50,883 nt of DNA from Vibrio sp. 99-8-1 (lineage in GTDB: Bacteria > Pseudomonadota > Gammaproteobacteria > Enterobacterales > Vibrionaceae). The DNA lies in assembly GCF_013114595.1 (NCBI RefSeq), contig NZ_VTXE01000034.1, forward strand, positions 1-50,883, read 5' to 3'. Both the position numbers and the translations under genes were made by a program. The notes beneath the pieces were generated by a model. The model had not been told where the DNA came from. It did no database searches and worked only from the letters and a program-made list of their open reading frames with translations. This document shows positions 17,433 through 25,629 of this stretch, one piece after another. Every line of letters begins with the position of its first letter. Within the stretch, counting starts at the first letter, position 1.

Positions 17433-17448
17433 ATGTTACCGATAACAT
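17433..17448. promoter_or_regulatory. GntR operator 1
   Basis: ATGTTACCGATAACAT matches the GntR palindrome of the E. coli gluconate regulon (ATGTTACC-x-GTAACAT type). It is an inverted repeat with one off-centre position. It lies 56 bases before the TRAP transporter gene, in a cluster that encodes its own GntR. Confidence 0.85.
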
Positions 17449-17453
17449 AATCA

Positions 17454-17469
17454 ATGTTCCCGGTAACAC
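17454..17469. promoter_or_regulatory. GntR operator 2
   Basis: ATGTTCCCGGTAACAC is a second GntR-type palindrome. Its centre is 21 bases from operator 1, two helical turns, so two repressor dimers would sit on the same face of the DNA. A possible -10 (TATAAA, 17475-17480) lies just downstream. Confidence 0.75.
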
Positions 17470-17503
17470 AGGGATATAAAATACTAATTAAAGGACTGAC
17501 CTT

Positions 17504-18520
17504 ATGAAGTACACAATGAAAACACTGAGTACTGCTGTTGTTGCTACCCTACTCTCTACATCAGCATTTTCTGCTGACTTTACATTTAAATTCCAATCCA
17601 GTGACCCATCGGGTGACAAAAACTTCCAAGTTCAAAAAGAGTGGACTGAACGAGTGGAGAAAATGTCGGCTGGTCGAATCAATATCGATCTATTACCCGT
17701 TGGTGCAGTGGTAAAACATACCGAAACTTTAGGCGCGATTAAAATGGGCGTGCTTGATGGTCATATTACAGCTACTGGCTATTTCTCCGGTAAAGATCCT
17801 GCTTTTGGTCTTATCGGTAATATGGTTGGAGCTTGGTCTGACACTCGCCAACTGCTTCAATATATTAACTATGGTGGCGGTTATGAGTTAATGACCGAAC
17901 TCTATGCTCCATACGGAGTAAAATATATTGGTGGTTCAACAACAGGCGTCGAGTCTTTTGTTTCTAAAGTACCACTAAATGGCGTTGCTGATCTTAAAGG
18001 TCTAAAACTTCGTGCCCCTGAAGGCTTGGTTCAACAAGTCTTTGCAGCTGCAGGCGCTGCGCCAGTAAACCTACCAGGTTCAGAAGTGTTTACCGGGTTA
18101 AGCAAAGGCGTTATTGATGCCGCAGACTACACGGTATTCTCTACCAACCAAAAAGCGGGAATGAATGATATTGCCACTCATCCAGTTCAACCTGGTTTCC
18201 ACTCATTACCTCTTATTGATATCTCAATGAGTCAGAAAAAGTGGGACAAACTACCTGCTGATCTACAAGAGATAATGACCGTGTCGGTTCGAGACTTTGC
18301 TACCGATATCACCACTCAATTGCGCATTGCCGATCAAGAAGCGGTAAAAGAAGCACAAGCAAACCCAGACATCACCATTCATGATTGGCCAGCGGAAGAA
18401 CGTAAAAAATTCCGTACTATCGCCATGGGTGAATGGAAAAAGTTTGCAGAACGCTCTCCTAACGCTCAAAAAGTCTATGACTCCATTACTAGCTACCTGA
18501 AAAACTCAGGACTATTGTAA
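17504..18520 (+). CDS. TRAP transporter substrate-binding protein (DctP family), probably for gluconate
   Basis: The periplasmic capture protein of a tripartite ATP-independent periplasmic transporter. A classical signal peptide (MKYTMKTLSTAVVATLL, cleaved after AFSA) precedes a DctP-fold mature protein. The domain includes GLKLRAPEGLVQQVFAAAG, whose arginine contacts the substrate carboxylate in the family, and the PLPLIDISMS-like hinge segment. The 338-residue length is typical. It is first in an operon with the membrane subunits, gntK, edd, eda and gntR and sits behind two GntR operators. Gluconate or a related sugar acid is therefore the likely substrate (inference from context, not from the protein itself). 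Confidence 0.88.
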   Translation: MKYTMKTLSTAVVATLLSTSAFSADFTFKFQSSDPSGDKNFQVQKEWTERVEKMSAGRINIDLLPVGAVVKHTETLGAIKMGVLDGHITATGYFSGKDPAFGLIGNMVGAWSDTRQLLQYINYGGGYELMTELYAPYGVKYIGGSTTGVESFVSKVPLNGVADLKGLKLRAPEGLVQQVFAAAGAAPVNLPGSEVFTGLSKGVIDAADYTVFSTNQKAGMNDIATHPVQPGFHSLPLIDISMSQKKWDKLPADLQEIMTVSVRDFATDITTQLRIADQEAVKEAQANPDITIHDWPAEERKKFRTIAMGEWKKFAERSPNAQKVYDSITSYLKNSGLL

Positions 18521-18534
18521 ATCATTGACAAAAA

Positions 18535-18551
18535 GGGGGATTTATTCCCCC
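18535..18551 (+). other. Intercistronic hairpin between TRAP P and Q genes
   Basis: GGGGGA and TCCCCC form a 6-bp GC-rich stem around TTTAT just after the first gene of the operon, without a T tract. Such hairpins often protect the upstream message, giving more binding protein than membrane subunit. Confidence 0.5.
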
Positions 18552-18572
18552 TACTTCCTCGGACAGAGAATA

Positions 18573-19124
18573 ATGAAAGAGCTTCCCGCAATACAAGAGA
18601 ACGAGCAAATGCCCAAAAATAGGCTCGATAAAATCATAGATAAAACCAGTCAACTACTTAGCTTACTGTTTGTTTTTACCGTTATGATTTCGTTTTATGA
18701 AGTAGTGAGTCGCTACCTATTTAATGCCCCAACCATTTGGGTACATGAAACAGCTTCCTTTCTTGGCGGATCGTTATTCGTTATTGGTGGTAGTTATGCT
18801 TTAGCCACAGATAAACATGTGCGAGTAGTACTTATTTACGACTCGGTATCTCAGACAACACGTCACTATCTTAATATTTTTCATCATTTAGCAGGGTTAC
18901 TGCTATCTGGACTACTTATTTATGCCGCTTATCAAATGGTCATTAATTCTTGGCTAACTCCGTGGGGAGACATTCATCTCGAAACATCTGGAACCGCTTG
19001 GAACCCTCCATTTCCAGCACTACTGAAAGGACTTATTTTCCTTACCGTTATCACAATGTTTATTCAGTTTACCCTGCACCTCATTAATGAAATCCAAGAT
19101 CTAAGGAAGCATAAAGATGTTTGA
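18573..19124 (+). CDS. TRAP transporter small membrane subunit (DctQ family)
   Basis: The four-helix small permease subunit of the TRAP system. Four hydrophobic segments are visible after a polar N-terminus (starting near LSLLFVFTVMISFYEVVSRY), with the family motif RYLFNAPTIWVHETA. The frame is open from TTG 18525, but that start lies in the preceding hairpin. ATG 18573 (183 residues) gives the normal N-terminus, with weak AGAGA as ribosome site. It overlaps the large subunit by eight bases, consistent with coupled translation. Confidence 0.88.
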   Translation: MKELPAIQENEQMPKNRLDKIIDKTSQLLSLLFVFTVMISFYEVVSRYLFNAPTIWVHETASFLGGSLFVIGGSYALATDKHVRVVLIYDSVSQTTRHYLNIFHHLAGLLLSGLLIYAAYQMVINSWLTPWGDIHLETSGTAWNPPFPALLKGLIFLTVITMFIQFTLHLINEIQDLRKHKDV

Positions 19125-20439
19125 TTTATCTTCTATTGGCATAGCTTACGGTAGCCTATTAATGCTAGGCATGATGATTGCCTTACTGTTGACAGGCATG
19201 CAGTTGGCCTTTGTTACTGCATTAGTTGCCTTGCTATTCACTTTAGGTTGGTTTGGTGTGGATGCACTTCCCCTAGTAACCAGTAGAATATTCAGTTTTG
19301 TTAACGGCTATGTTTTCTTAGCTGTCCCCATGTTTGTTTTAATGGCTGCATTACTCGATCGATCCGGTATTGCTCGGGATCTGTTTGATGCGATGAAGAG
19401 TGTTGGACGCCGAGTTCGTGGTGGCGTAGCCGTTCAAACCCTTATTGTTGCTGTCGTACTCGCTTCCATGTCGGGAGTAATTGGCGGCGAAACCGTACTA
19501 CTGGGTATTTTGGCATTACCACAAATGCTTCGCCTAGGTTACGACCGCAAACTGGCGATTGGCACAACTTGTGCTGGTGGCGCGCTAGGCACCATGCTTC
19601 CACCAAGTATTGTATTAATTATTTACGGCTTATCGGCTTCGGTTTCTATTGGTGATCTATTTAAAGCGGCCTTTATCCCAGCCTTTATTCTCGCCATGGC
19701 CTACGTCACTTATGTTCTCATTCGATGCAAAATCAATCCGGCCCTCGCTCCTCTTCCTTCAGAGGAAGAGTTGGCAGAAGATGCCAAAAACCAACCTAGC
19801 TATTTTAAAGCGCTGTTTTTTCCTCTTCTCTCAGTAGCGACAGTCTTGGGAAGTATCTACACCGGTATCGCCTCGGTAACAGAAGCTTCCGCTCTTGGTG
19901 TTGTTGGTATTGCCATAAGTGCCCCTATTCGTGGTGAGCTGAGTGTAACCATGGTCAAAGAGTCCGCTATTGCCACCATGCGCACCTGCGGAATGATTAT
20001 GTGGATAGGCATAGGTGCATCAGCTCTTGTTGGTGTTTATAACCTGATGGGTGGCATCGACTTTGTTGAGCAGACCATTTTAGCCCTTAGTGGTGGTCAT
20101 GCGATGGCAACATTAATGATTATGATGGCCATTCTATTTGTTCTTGGGATGTTCTTAGATTGGGTGGGTGTAGCATTACTTACTATGCCTATTTTTGTTC
20201 CCATCATTACCGGTTTGGGTATGGATCCTGTCTGGTTTGGCGTGGTTTTCTGTCTCAATATGCAAGTGGCATTCTTATCACCACCATTTGGCCCAGCGGC
20301 ATTCTACCTTAAGTCTGTGGCACCAAAAGAGATCACTCTTGGAGAAATATTTACCTCATTATTGCCGTTTATTGCTCTGCAAATAATGGTCCTAAGTTTA
20401 GTTATCGCCTTCCCTCAGCTCGCACTGTGGTGGCAGTAA
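19117..20439 (+). CDS. TRAP transporter large membrane subunit (DctM family)
   Basis: The 440-residue large permease subunit driving Na+ or H+ coupled uptake with DctQ and the binding protein. About 12 hydrophobic segments are seen. Family motifs include YVFLAVPMFVLMAALLDRSG, GGALGTMLPPSIVLIIYG and FLDWVGVALLTMPIFVP. It overlaps the Q gene by eight bases and is followed 28 bases later by gntK. In V. cholerae, as I recall, the equivalent cluster uses a GntU-type permease instead of a TRAP system. Confidence 0.9.
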   Translation: MFDLSSIGIAYGSLLMLGMMIALLLTGMQLAFVTALVALLFTLGWFGVDALPLVTSRIFSFVNGYVFLAVPMFVLMAALLDRSGIARDLFDAMKSVGRRVRGGVAVQTLIVAVVLASMSGVIGGETVLLGILALPQMLRLGYDRKLAIGTTCAGGALGTMLPPSIVLIIYGLSASVSIGDLFKAAFIPAFILAMAYVTYVLIRCKINPALAPLPSEEELAEDAKNQPSYFKALFFPLLSVATVLGSIYTGIASVTEASALGVVGIAISAPIRGELSVTMVKESAIATMRTCGMIMWIGIGASALVGVYNLMGGIDFVEQTILALSGGHAMATLMIMMAILFVLGMFLDWVGVALLTMPIFVPIITGLGMDPVWFGVVFCLNMQVAFLSPPFGPAAFYLKSVAPKEITLGEIFTSLLPFIALQIMVLSLVIAFPQLALWWQ

Positions 20440-20467
20440 ATTTACCCCTTACGTTGAGAATTAAATA

Positions 20468-20950
20468 ATGAACAAATACATAGTCATGGGGGTTTCTGGG
20501 TGTGGCAAATCGTCGGTTGGTGCAGATTTAGCACATGCTCTGAATATTCCTTTTTATGATGGTGACGATTACCACAGCCCGGAAAATGTTACAAAGATGC
20601 AAAATGGTACCCCATTAACAGATGCTGATCGTCAATCTTGGTTAGAAACTCTTAATGGTATTGTTCGTCAGCAAAAACAGTTGGTACTCGCTTGTTCAGC
20701 ACTTAAACCAGAATATCGAGCGACCTTAACAAAAGAGTGCAGCGATGTTCATTTTATCTACCTAAAAGGCGACTTCGATACCATATGGCAACGACATCAA
20801 CAACGACAAGGCCACTACTTTAATGGCTCTGGTATGTTACTTAGCCAATTTGACACGTTAGTCGAACCAACCAGTGATGAAGCTTATATTATCGATATTG
20901 ACCAGAGCCAGAGCGACGTGTTGTCGTCTATTTTATCCATGATCACTTAA
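20468..20950 (+). CDS. gntK: Gluconokinase GntK
   Basis: Phosphorylates D-gluconate with ATP to 6-phosphogluconate. The 160-residue protein has the P-loop GVSGCGKS at residues 8-15 and the shikimate-kinase-like motifs YDGDDYHSPENVTKMQNGTPL-type substrate loop and LACSALKPEYR. The length is close to the 175 residues of E. coli GntK. It lies between the transporter and edd, feeding the Entner-Doudoroff route. Confidence 0.95.
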   Translation: MNKYIVMGVSGCGKSSVGADLAHALNIPFYDGDDYHSPENVTKMQNGTPLTDADRQSWLETLNGIVRQQKQLVLACSALKPEYRATLTKECSDVHFIYLKGDFDTIWQRHQQRQGHYFNGSGMLLSQFDTLVEPTSDEAYIIDIDQSQSDVLSSILSMIT

Positions 20951-20963
20951 TAGTAAGTGATCA
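20940..20963 (+). other. Perfect hairpin at the end of gntK
   Basis: TGATCACTTA and TAAGTGATCA form a 10-bp perfect stem around ATAG, overlapping the gntK stop codon. No T run follows, so it is more likely a processing or stability element than a terminator within the operon. Confidence 0.5.
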
Positions 20964-21026
20964 CTCTGCATCTCCTTGTTAATGAATCAGAACCCGTCAA
21001 TTTTTCCGAACAGTTGGTAAAGCGTG

Positions 21027-22838
21027 ATGAATATACACCCACTAGTCGCCGACGTTGCAAGTACTATTATTCAACGCAGCCTCTCTAGCCGAAAAAAATA
21101 CCTCGCAACCGTCAAGCAGCAGGCCGATAAAGGAAAACAACGAGCAAACCTATCCTGCGGGAATTTAGCCCATATGGTGGCAGCATCGTCACCAGATGAT
21201 AAAAAGAACATTTTGGATTTTACCAAGGTCAACTTAGCTCTCGTGACGTCTTATAATGATATGGTAAGTGCTCACCAACCTTATAAAGCATACCCTGATA
21301 TTATTAATAACGCGTTAGCTCAGTTGGGCCACACTGCACAAGTCGCGGGTGGCGTGCCGGCAATGTGTGACGGTATTACTCAAGGCAATGAAGGCATGGA
21401 ACTGTCTCTCTTCTCTCGAGATCTCATCGCACAGTCTACTGCCCTATCACTAAGCCATAACACATTTGATGGCACACTTTTGCTTGGTGTCTGTGACAAA
21501 ATCGCGCCGGGACAGTTGATGGGAGCCTTAGCTTTTGGTCACTTAGTAACGGCTTTTGTACCATCTGGCCCTATGGCGACAGGAATAAGTAACAAAGAAA
21601 AAGTCCGCACAAGGCAACAATATTTATCTGGAAAGGTGAATAAGCAAGCTCTTCAGCACATGGAGTGCCAAGCATACCACTCCGCAGGCACCTGTACTTT
21701 TTTCGGCACAGCCAACACCAACCAATTGGTGCTAGAAGCAATGGGGCTGATGTTACCCGGTTCAGCTTTTGTCCAATCCGAATCCCCATTAAGACAAGCG
21801 CTAACCGAAAAAATAGCCTTACATATTGCCGCCACCAGCTCAACAACCAACCACGATAAGTCGTTAGCAAATGTGGTTGATGAGAAGTCTGTCGTGAATG
21901 GACTTATTGCTTTGTTAGCCTCTGGGGGCAGCACAAACCACACCATCCACTTAATCGCTATCGCCAAAGCAGCAGGCTGGATCGTTACCTGGGATGATCT
22001 AGATAAATTATCAACCGTCGTACCACTACTAGTGAAAATGTACCCCAACGGCCCCGCCGATATTAATGCTTTTCAATCTGCGGGAGGTGTCCCTGCTCTA
22101 CTCATGGCGTTAAAAGAGCGCAAGCTACTGTTTATGGATGCTAACCCTGTTTATGGAACAATGGATGACTACTTAACAAGCCCTTATCTAACCTGCGATA
22201 ACCAACTGAAATTTAATACTCAATCTAAAAACCGTGATCCAGAGGTCATCTCTATATCTGGAGAGAGCTTTAGTCCACAAGGTGGGCTAAAAGTACTATC
22301 TGGTAATTTAGGTAGAGGAATTATGAAGGTGAGCGCCGTTTCCGTTCAACATCAGCATGTTCGGGCACCAGCCAAGGTATTTGATTGCCAACATGATGTA
22401 GAAAAAGCCTATAAAGCCGGAAAACTGGATCAAGACGCGGTTATTGTCGTGCGTTTTAATGGCCCTGCGTCCAATGGTATGCCTGAGCTTCATAAATTGA
22501 TGCCGATACTCGCTAACCTCATGGACAGCGGATTTAACGTTGCGCTACTCACAGACGGGCGACTGTCAGGAGCGTCGGGAAAGGTTCCTGCCGTCATTCA
22601 TATCACACCAGAAGCGGCAAGAGGTGGTCTTCTGGCGAAACTTCAAGATGGCGATGACATTGAACTAAACGGTATGACTGGCACAGTGAATGTTATTAAC
22701 TCATTAGAGGGTCGCCTTACACCACAACCGACACATAATAACCCAGCATATGGTAGTGGGCGTGAGTTGTTCTCTATCTATAGAGATAATATCTCTAGTG
22801 CCGAGCAAGGCGCCTCGATTTTGTACTCCAACGATTAA
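21027..22838 (+). CDS. edd: Phosphogluconate dehydratase Edd
   Basis: An iron-sulfur dehydratase that turns 6-phosphogluconate into 2-keto-3-deoxy-6-phosphogluconate, the first committed Entner-Doudoroff step. Cysteines expected to hold the cluster appear in VPAMCDGITQGNEGMELS, LLGVCDKIAPG and SAGTCTFFGTANTN. The IlvD/Edd C-terminal domain has LTDGRLSGASGKVP. Starting at ATG 21027 gives 603 residues, the same as E. coli. A GTG immediately before it could also serve. The ribosome site is modest (GGTAAAG). Confidence 0.96.
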   Translation: MNIHPLVADVASTIIQRSLSSRKKYLATVKQQADKGKQRANLSCGNLAHMVAASSPDDKKNILDFTKVNLALVTSYNDMVSAHQPYKAYPDIINNALAQLGHTAQVAGGVPAMCDGITQGNEGMELSLFSRDLIAQSTALSLSHNTFDGTLLLGVCDKIAPGQLMGALAFGHLVTAFVPSGPMATGISNKEKVRTRQQYLSGKVNKQALQHMECQAYHSAGTCTFFGTANTNQLVLEAMGLMLPGSAFVQSESPLRQALTEKIALHIAATSSTTNHDKSLANVVDEKSVVNGLIALLASGGSTNHTIHLIAIAKAAGWIVTWDDLDKLSTVVPLLVKMYPNGPADINAFQSAGGVPALLMALKERKLLFMDANPVYGTMDDYLTSPYLTCDNQLKFNTQSKNRDPEVISISGESFSPQGGLKVLSGNLGRGIMKVSAVSVQHQHVRAPAKVFDCQHDVEKAYKAGKLDQDAVIVVRFNGPASNGMPELHKLMPILANLMDSGFNVALLTDGRLSGASGKVPAVIHITPEAARGGLLAKLQDGDDIELNGMTGTVNVINSLEGRLTPQPTHNNPAYGSGRELFSIYRDNISSAEQGASILYSND

Positions 22839-22903
22839 CTTTACATAATGGTAGAAAGCCGGTTAACCCGCTGTTTTCTCAATACAGTAACAAGGAAAAA
22901 ATC

Positions 22904-23542
22904 ATGACTTGGTCAACTCATCCTGAAACCATTTTTTCACTCTCAGCTATCATTCCCGTTATGGTGATTGAAAATGTTGAAGATGCGGTGCCTCTTGCTA
23001 TGGCATTAAAAGAAGGTGGCATTAATGTCTTTGAAATAACCTTACGTACAGAAGCCGCATTAGCCGCCATCCAAGCGATCGCGACTGCCATGCCGGATGC
23101 CATGGTAGGAGCAGGAACCGTACTTACCCCGCAACAGTATGATGATGCCGTTGCTGCAGGAGCAAAGTTTGTCATATCTCCCGGAGCGCCGATAAGATTA
23201 CTGCAACATGCCATGAAACAACCTGTCCCTTTGATTCCGGGGGTCAGTACAGCAACAGAAATCATGACCGCAATGGATCTAGGTTATTTTCAGTTGAAGT
23301 TTTTCCCTGCAGAAGCCAATGGAGGAGCCAAAGCCCTCAGTGCTATCTCTGCTCCGTTACCGCAAATTAGCTTTTGTCCTACTGGTGGTATAAACCTCTC
23401 AAACGTGAACAACTATCTTGCCCTCTCTTGCGTGAAAACAGTCGGCGGAACTTGGATGATACCTAACGATGCCATTATCAATAAGCAATGGCAGCGTATT
23501 ACTCAGCTAACAAAAGAGGCTGTTGAGATCGCATCTTGTTAA
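22904..23542 (+). CDS. eda: 2-keto-3-deoxy-6-phosphogluconate aldolase Eda
   Basis: A class I aldolase splitting KDPG into pyruvate and glyceraldehyde-3-phosphate, and able to act on 4-hydroxy-2-oxoglutarate. The catalytic residues match E. coli with an offset of one: Glu44 and Arg48 in VFEITLRTEAAL and the Schiff-base Lys132 in FQLKFFPAE. The length is 212 residues against 213. AAGGA precedes the ATG. It completes the pathway begun by GntK and Edd. Confidence 0.97.
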   Translation: MTWSTHPETIFSLSAIIPVMVIENVEDAVPLAMALKEGGINVFEITLRTEAALAAIQAIATAMPDAMVGAGTVLTPQQYDDAVAAGAKFVISPGAPIRLLQHAMKQPVPLIPGVSTATEIMTAMDLGYFQLKFFPAEANGGAKALSAISAPLPQISFCPTGGINLSNVNNYLALSCVKTVGGTWMIPNDAIINKQWQRITQLTKEAVEIASC

Positions 23543-23640
23543 TAAATCAAGATAATGTACTCTTTTAGCATTAACTTAAATTAAAGATTGGAATACCATG
23601 TAGTCGAGTTAGCGATAACAACAAGATTACCAGCAGTGAT

Positions 23641-24648
23641 ATGACAACAAAAAAACAACGCCCAACGTTACAAAACATTGCCGATCAAGTTGGTGTTACC
23701 AAGATGACGGTAAGCCGTTACTTACGTGACCCAAACAAAGTATCGCAATCTGTTGGTATTAAAATAGCCAAGGCTGTAGAAGAGCTTGGTTATGTGCCCA
23801 ATCGAGCTCCAGATATTCTCTCTAAAGCCAAGAGCTACTCTATCGGAGTTCTGGTTCCTTCTTTGACGAACCAAGTATTCAGTGAAACATTACGCGGCAT
23901 AGAATCCGTTATAGAGCCTCAAGGCTATCAAGCCATGTTGGCTCACTACGGCTACAGTAAAAACGTCGAAGAAAAACGTATAGAAACATTACTCTCTTAT
24001 AATGTCGATGGCATGATTCTATCGGAAAGCTACCATACCGAGCGCTCTAAACGAATGCTTAAAGCCACCGGAATCCCAATGGTGGAAATTATGGATTCTG
24101 CTTCCCCTCCGCTACAACAAGCGGTTGGGTTTGACAACACCAAAGCCAGTGCATCCATCACTCAGTTGCTCATTGAAAAAGGCCGTAAGCGGATAGTTTA
24201 TCTTGCCGCTAGAATGGATGAGCGAACCAAACAGAAAATAACAGGCTATCAGCAAGCGATGCAGCAAGCGGGACTTGAACCTTTAGTCGTCAGCACCAAA
24301 GATGCCTCATCTTATACTGTCGGGTCCGATCTGACTCAAATAGCCAAACAGAAATATCCCGATTTAGATGGTATCTACTGCACCAACGATGACTTAGCGA
24401 TCGGAGCTCTGTTTGAGTGTTTACGTCAGGGTATCGAAGTACCAAAAGATATCTCTGTTGTCGGCTTTCATGGCCACAATATTACTTCGGTGGTCAGCCC
24501 AACGCTGGCGACAGTCATCACTCCCAGAGAGAAGATTGGTGTTATTGCCGCACAATGTTTGCTAGAGCGAATCACTCATCCAGAAAAAGCCATTACTCAA
24601 CCTGTAATAGAGTTAGAAACCGAGATTTTTGCCGGAGAGAGTCTGTAA
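23641..24648 (+). CDS. gntR: Gluconate repressor GntR (LacI family)
   Basis: A LacI-type repressor released by gluconate. The N-terminal helix-turn-helix (LQNIADQVGVTKMTVSRYLR, residues 10-29) and hinge (PNRAPDILSKAKSYSIGVL) are nearly identical to E. coli GntR. The effector domain keeps LTNQVFSETLRGIESV, LAHYGY, CTNDDLAIGALFECLR and VVGFHGHN. It has 335 residues against 331. It is the last gene of the cluster, about 100 bases after eda. Operators that fit it lie before the first gene (17433, 17454). No clear ribosome site precedes ATG 23641. Confidence 0.95.
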   Translation: MTTKKQRPTLQNIADQVGVTKMTVSRYLRDPNKVSQSVGIKIAKAVEELGYVPNRAPDILSKAKSYSIGVLVPSLTNQVFSETLRGIESVIEPQGYQAMLAHYGYSKNVEEKRIETLLSYNVDGMILSESYHTERSKRMLKATGIPMVEIMDSASPPLQQAVGFDNTKASASITQLLIEKGRKRIVYLAARMDERTKQKITGYQQAMQQAGLEPLVVSTKDASSYTVGSDLTQIAKQKYPDLDGIYCTNDDLAIGALFECLRQGIEVPKDISVVGFHGHNITSVVSPTLATVITPREKIGVIAAQCLLERITHPEKAITQPVIELETEIFAGESL

Positions 24649-24710
24649 TGTAGTTAACTTCCACTCGACAATAGTCTCAACTAACTACAATGTTGAACGG
24701 CTTACAATGA

Positions 24711-24746
24711 AAAAGAGCGCCTACTTAATCAGTAAAGCGCTCTTTT
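24711..24746. terminator. Bidirectional terminator between gntR and ibpA
   Basis: AAAAGAGCGC (24711-24720) pairs with GCGCTCTTTT (24737-24746), with T-rich flanks on both strands. It separates the convergent gntR and ibpA genes. Confidence 0.85.
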
Positions 24747-24787
24747 CTGTTTATCACTTGTGAAAAGTGATGCTGTTTATACCAAAG

Positions 24788-25225
24788 CTATTTGCCTTCG
24801 ATTAAACTATTTCCATTAATGGCTATTTTGCGTGGTTTCATCGCTTCAGGGATCTCTCTTTCTAAATCAACATGAAGCAAGCCATTTTCCATGGTGGCAC
24901 CAACCACTTTTACATAGTCAGCCAGTTGGTATTTTCTTTCGAAATCTCTCTCTGCAATACCTTGATAAACATAATTTTTGTTCTCTTCTGGTTTACGCTC
25001 TCCATGAACAATCAACATATTCTCTTTCTGAGTGATATCAATTTGCTGTTCGGTAAATCCTGCTACCGCCATTGTAATACGGTAGTTATTTTCGTCTTTC
25101 TGCTCGATATTGTATGGAGGGTAACCATTAGAGGTGTTTTTTGCTGCACCCGCTTCCATCATGTCAAATAGACGATCAAAGCCGATAGCGTTGCGGTATA
25201 GTGGTGTGAAATCTACAGTTCTCAT
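24788..25225 (-). CDS. ibpA: Small heat-shock protein IbpA (Hsp20 family)
   Basis: An alpha-crystallin holdase that binds aggregating proteins during heat shock and hands them to DnaK/ClpB. The start MRTVDFTPLYRNAIGFDRLFDMME matches E. coli IbpA. The alpha-crystallin domain spans about 35-125 (NNYRITMAVAGFTEQQIDI, then GIAERDFERKYQLADYV). The C-terminal IxI-type tail appears as EIPEAMKPRKIAI. The 145-residue length is close to 137-142 of E. coli IbpA/B. Translation is likely temperature-controlled by the ROSE hairpin just upstream. Confidence 0.95.
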   Translation of the reverse strand: MRTVDFTPLYRNAIGFDRLFDMMEAGAAKNTSNGYPPYNIEQKDENNYRITMAVAGFTEQQIDITQKENMLIVHGERKPEENKNYVYQGIAERDFERKYQLADYVKVVGATMENGLLHVDLEREIPEAMKPRKIAINGNSLIEGK

Positions 25226-25229
25226 AATT

Positions 25230-25251
25230 CTATCCTATTTATTAGCAATAG
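25230..25251 (-). promoter_or_regulatory. ROSE-type RNA thermometer covering the ibpA ribosome site
   Basis: On the minus strand CTATTGCT (25244-25251) pairs with AGGATAG (25230-25236) across a 7-base A/T loop. One G opposite the GG of the Shine-Dalgarno is unpaired. This is the UUGCU/AGGA arrangement that defines ROSE elements. The sequestered AGGA is seven bases before the ATG, so heating should free it. Confidence 0.8.
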
Positions 25252-25287
25252 CCTTAACAGCACTTCATTAGATAGAAGTGTTTAAGG
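25252..25287 (-). promoter_or_regulatory. Second hairpin of the ibpA leader
   Basis: CACTTC (25261-25266) pairs with GAAGTG (25275-25280). Beyond a bulge, CCTTAA (25252-25257) pairs with TTAAGG (25282-25287). Immediately upstream of the SD-masking hairpin, it resembles the extra stems of ROSE leaders. Confidence 0.6.
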
Positions 25288-25354
25288 AAGTTAGATCAAT
25301 TCATTCCTGTTTGGACATGATTGTCTAATTGCGGTATCAAATTGTGTGCTCCCC

Positions 25355-25362
25355 AATATGGG
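25355..25362 (-). promoter_or_regulatory. Possible sigma32 -10 element for ibpA
   Basis: CCCATATT on the minus strand fits the heat-shock sigma factor -10 consensus (CCCATNT). I could not find a good -35 (CTTGAAA) at proper spacing, so this is tentative. It is about 130 bases upstream of the ibpA start. Confidence 0.35.
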
Positions 25363-25473
25363 CGAGCGGTTTAGAGACCCTATTGGCATCTCTTCATAAC
25401 TAGATATATGGATGATGCTAATCAGTTTCAAGCGATAAACTCAATTTATTTCCAAATCCGCAAATCCCAGACA

Positions 25474-25500
25474 CAAAAAACACCACCCGAAGGCAGTGTT
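25474..25500 (-). terminator. Terminator of the dnaA-dnaN-recF-gyrB operon
   Basis: On the minus strand AACACTGCC pairs with GGTGGTGTT (two G-U pairs) around a stable TTCG tetraloop and runs into TTTTTT. It lies 130 bases after the gyrB stop. Confidence 0.88.
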
Positions 25501-25629
25501 TATAAATATTATTTTAGGTTATCTAGATGAAGCTAGTTTGGCTTAGTTCAAAGAAGAAGCGCGCAGTTTACAAACGTAAATGAGCACTTCTGATGCCGAA
25601 ATAAGTCAAAATAGCAAAGTATAGATAAA

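Noticed and set aside
23600..23640. GntR half-site (GCGATAACA) before gntR
   Set aside because: Only one arm resembles the operator; the other half (AAGATTACC) is too diverged to claim autoregulation.
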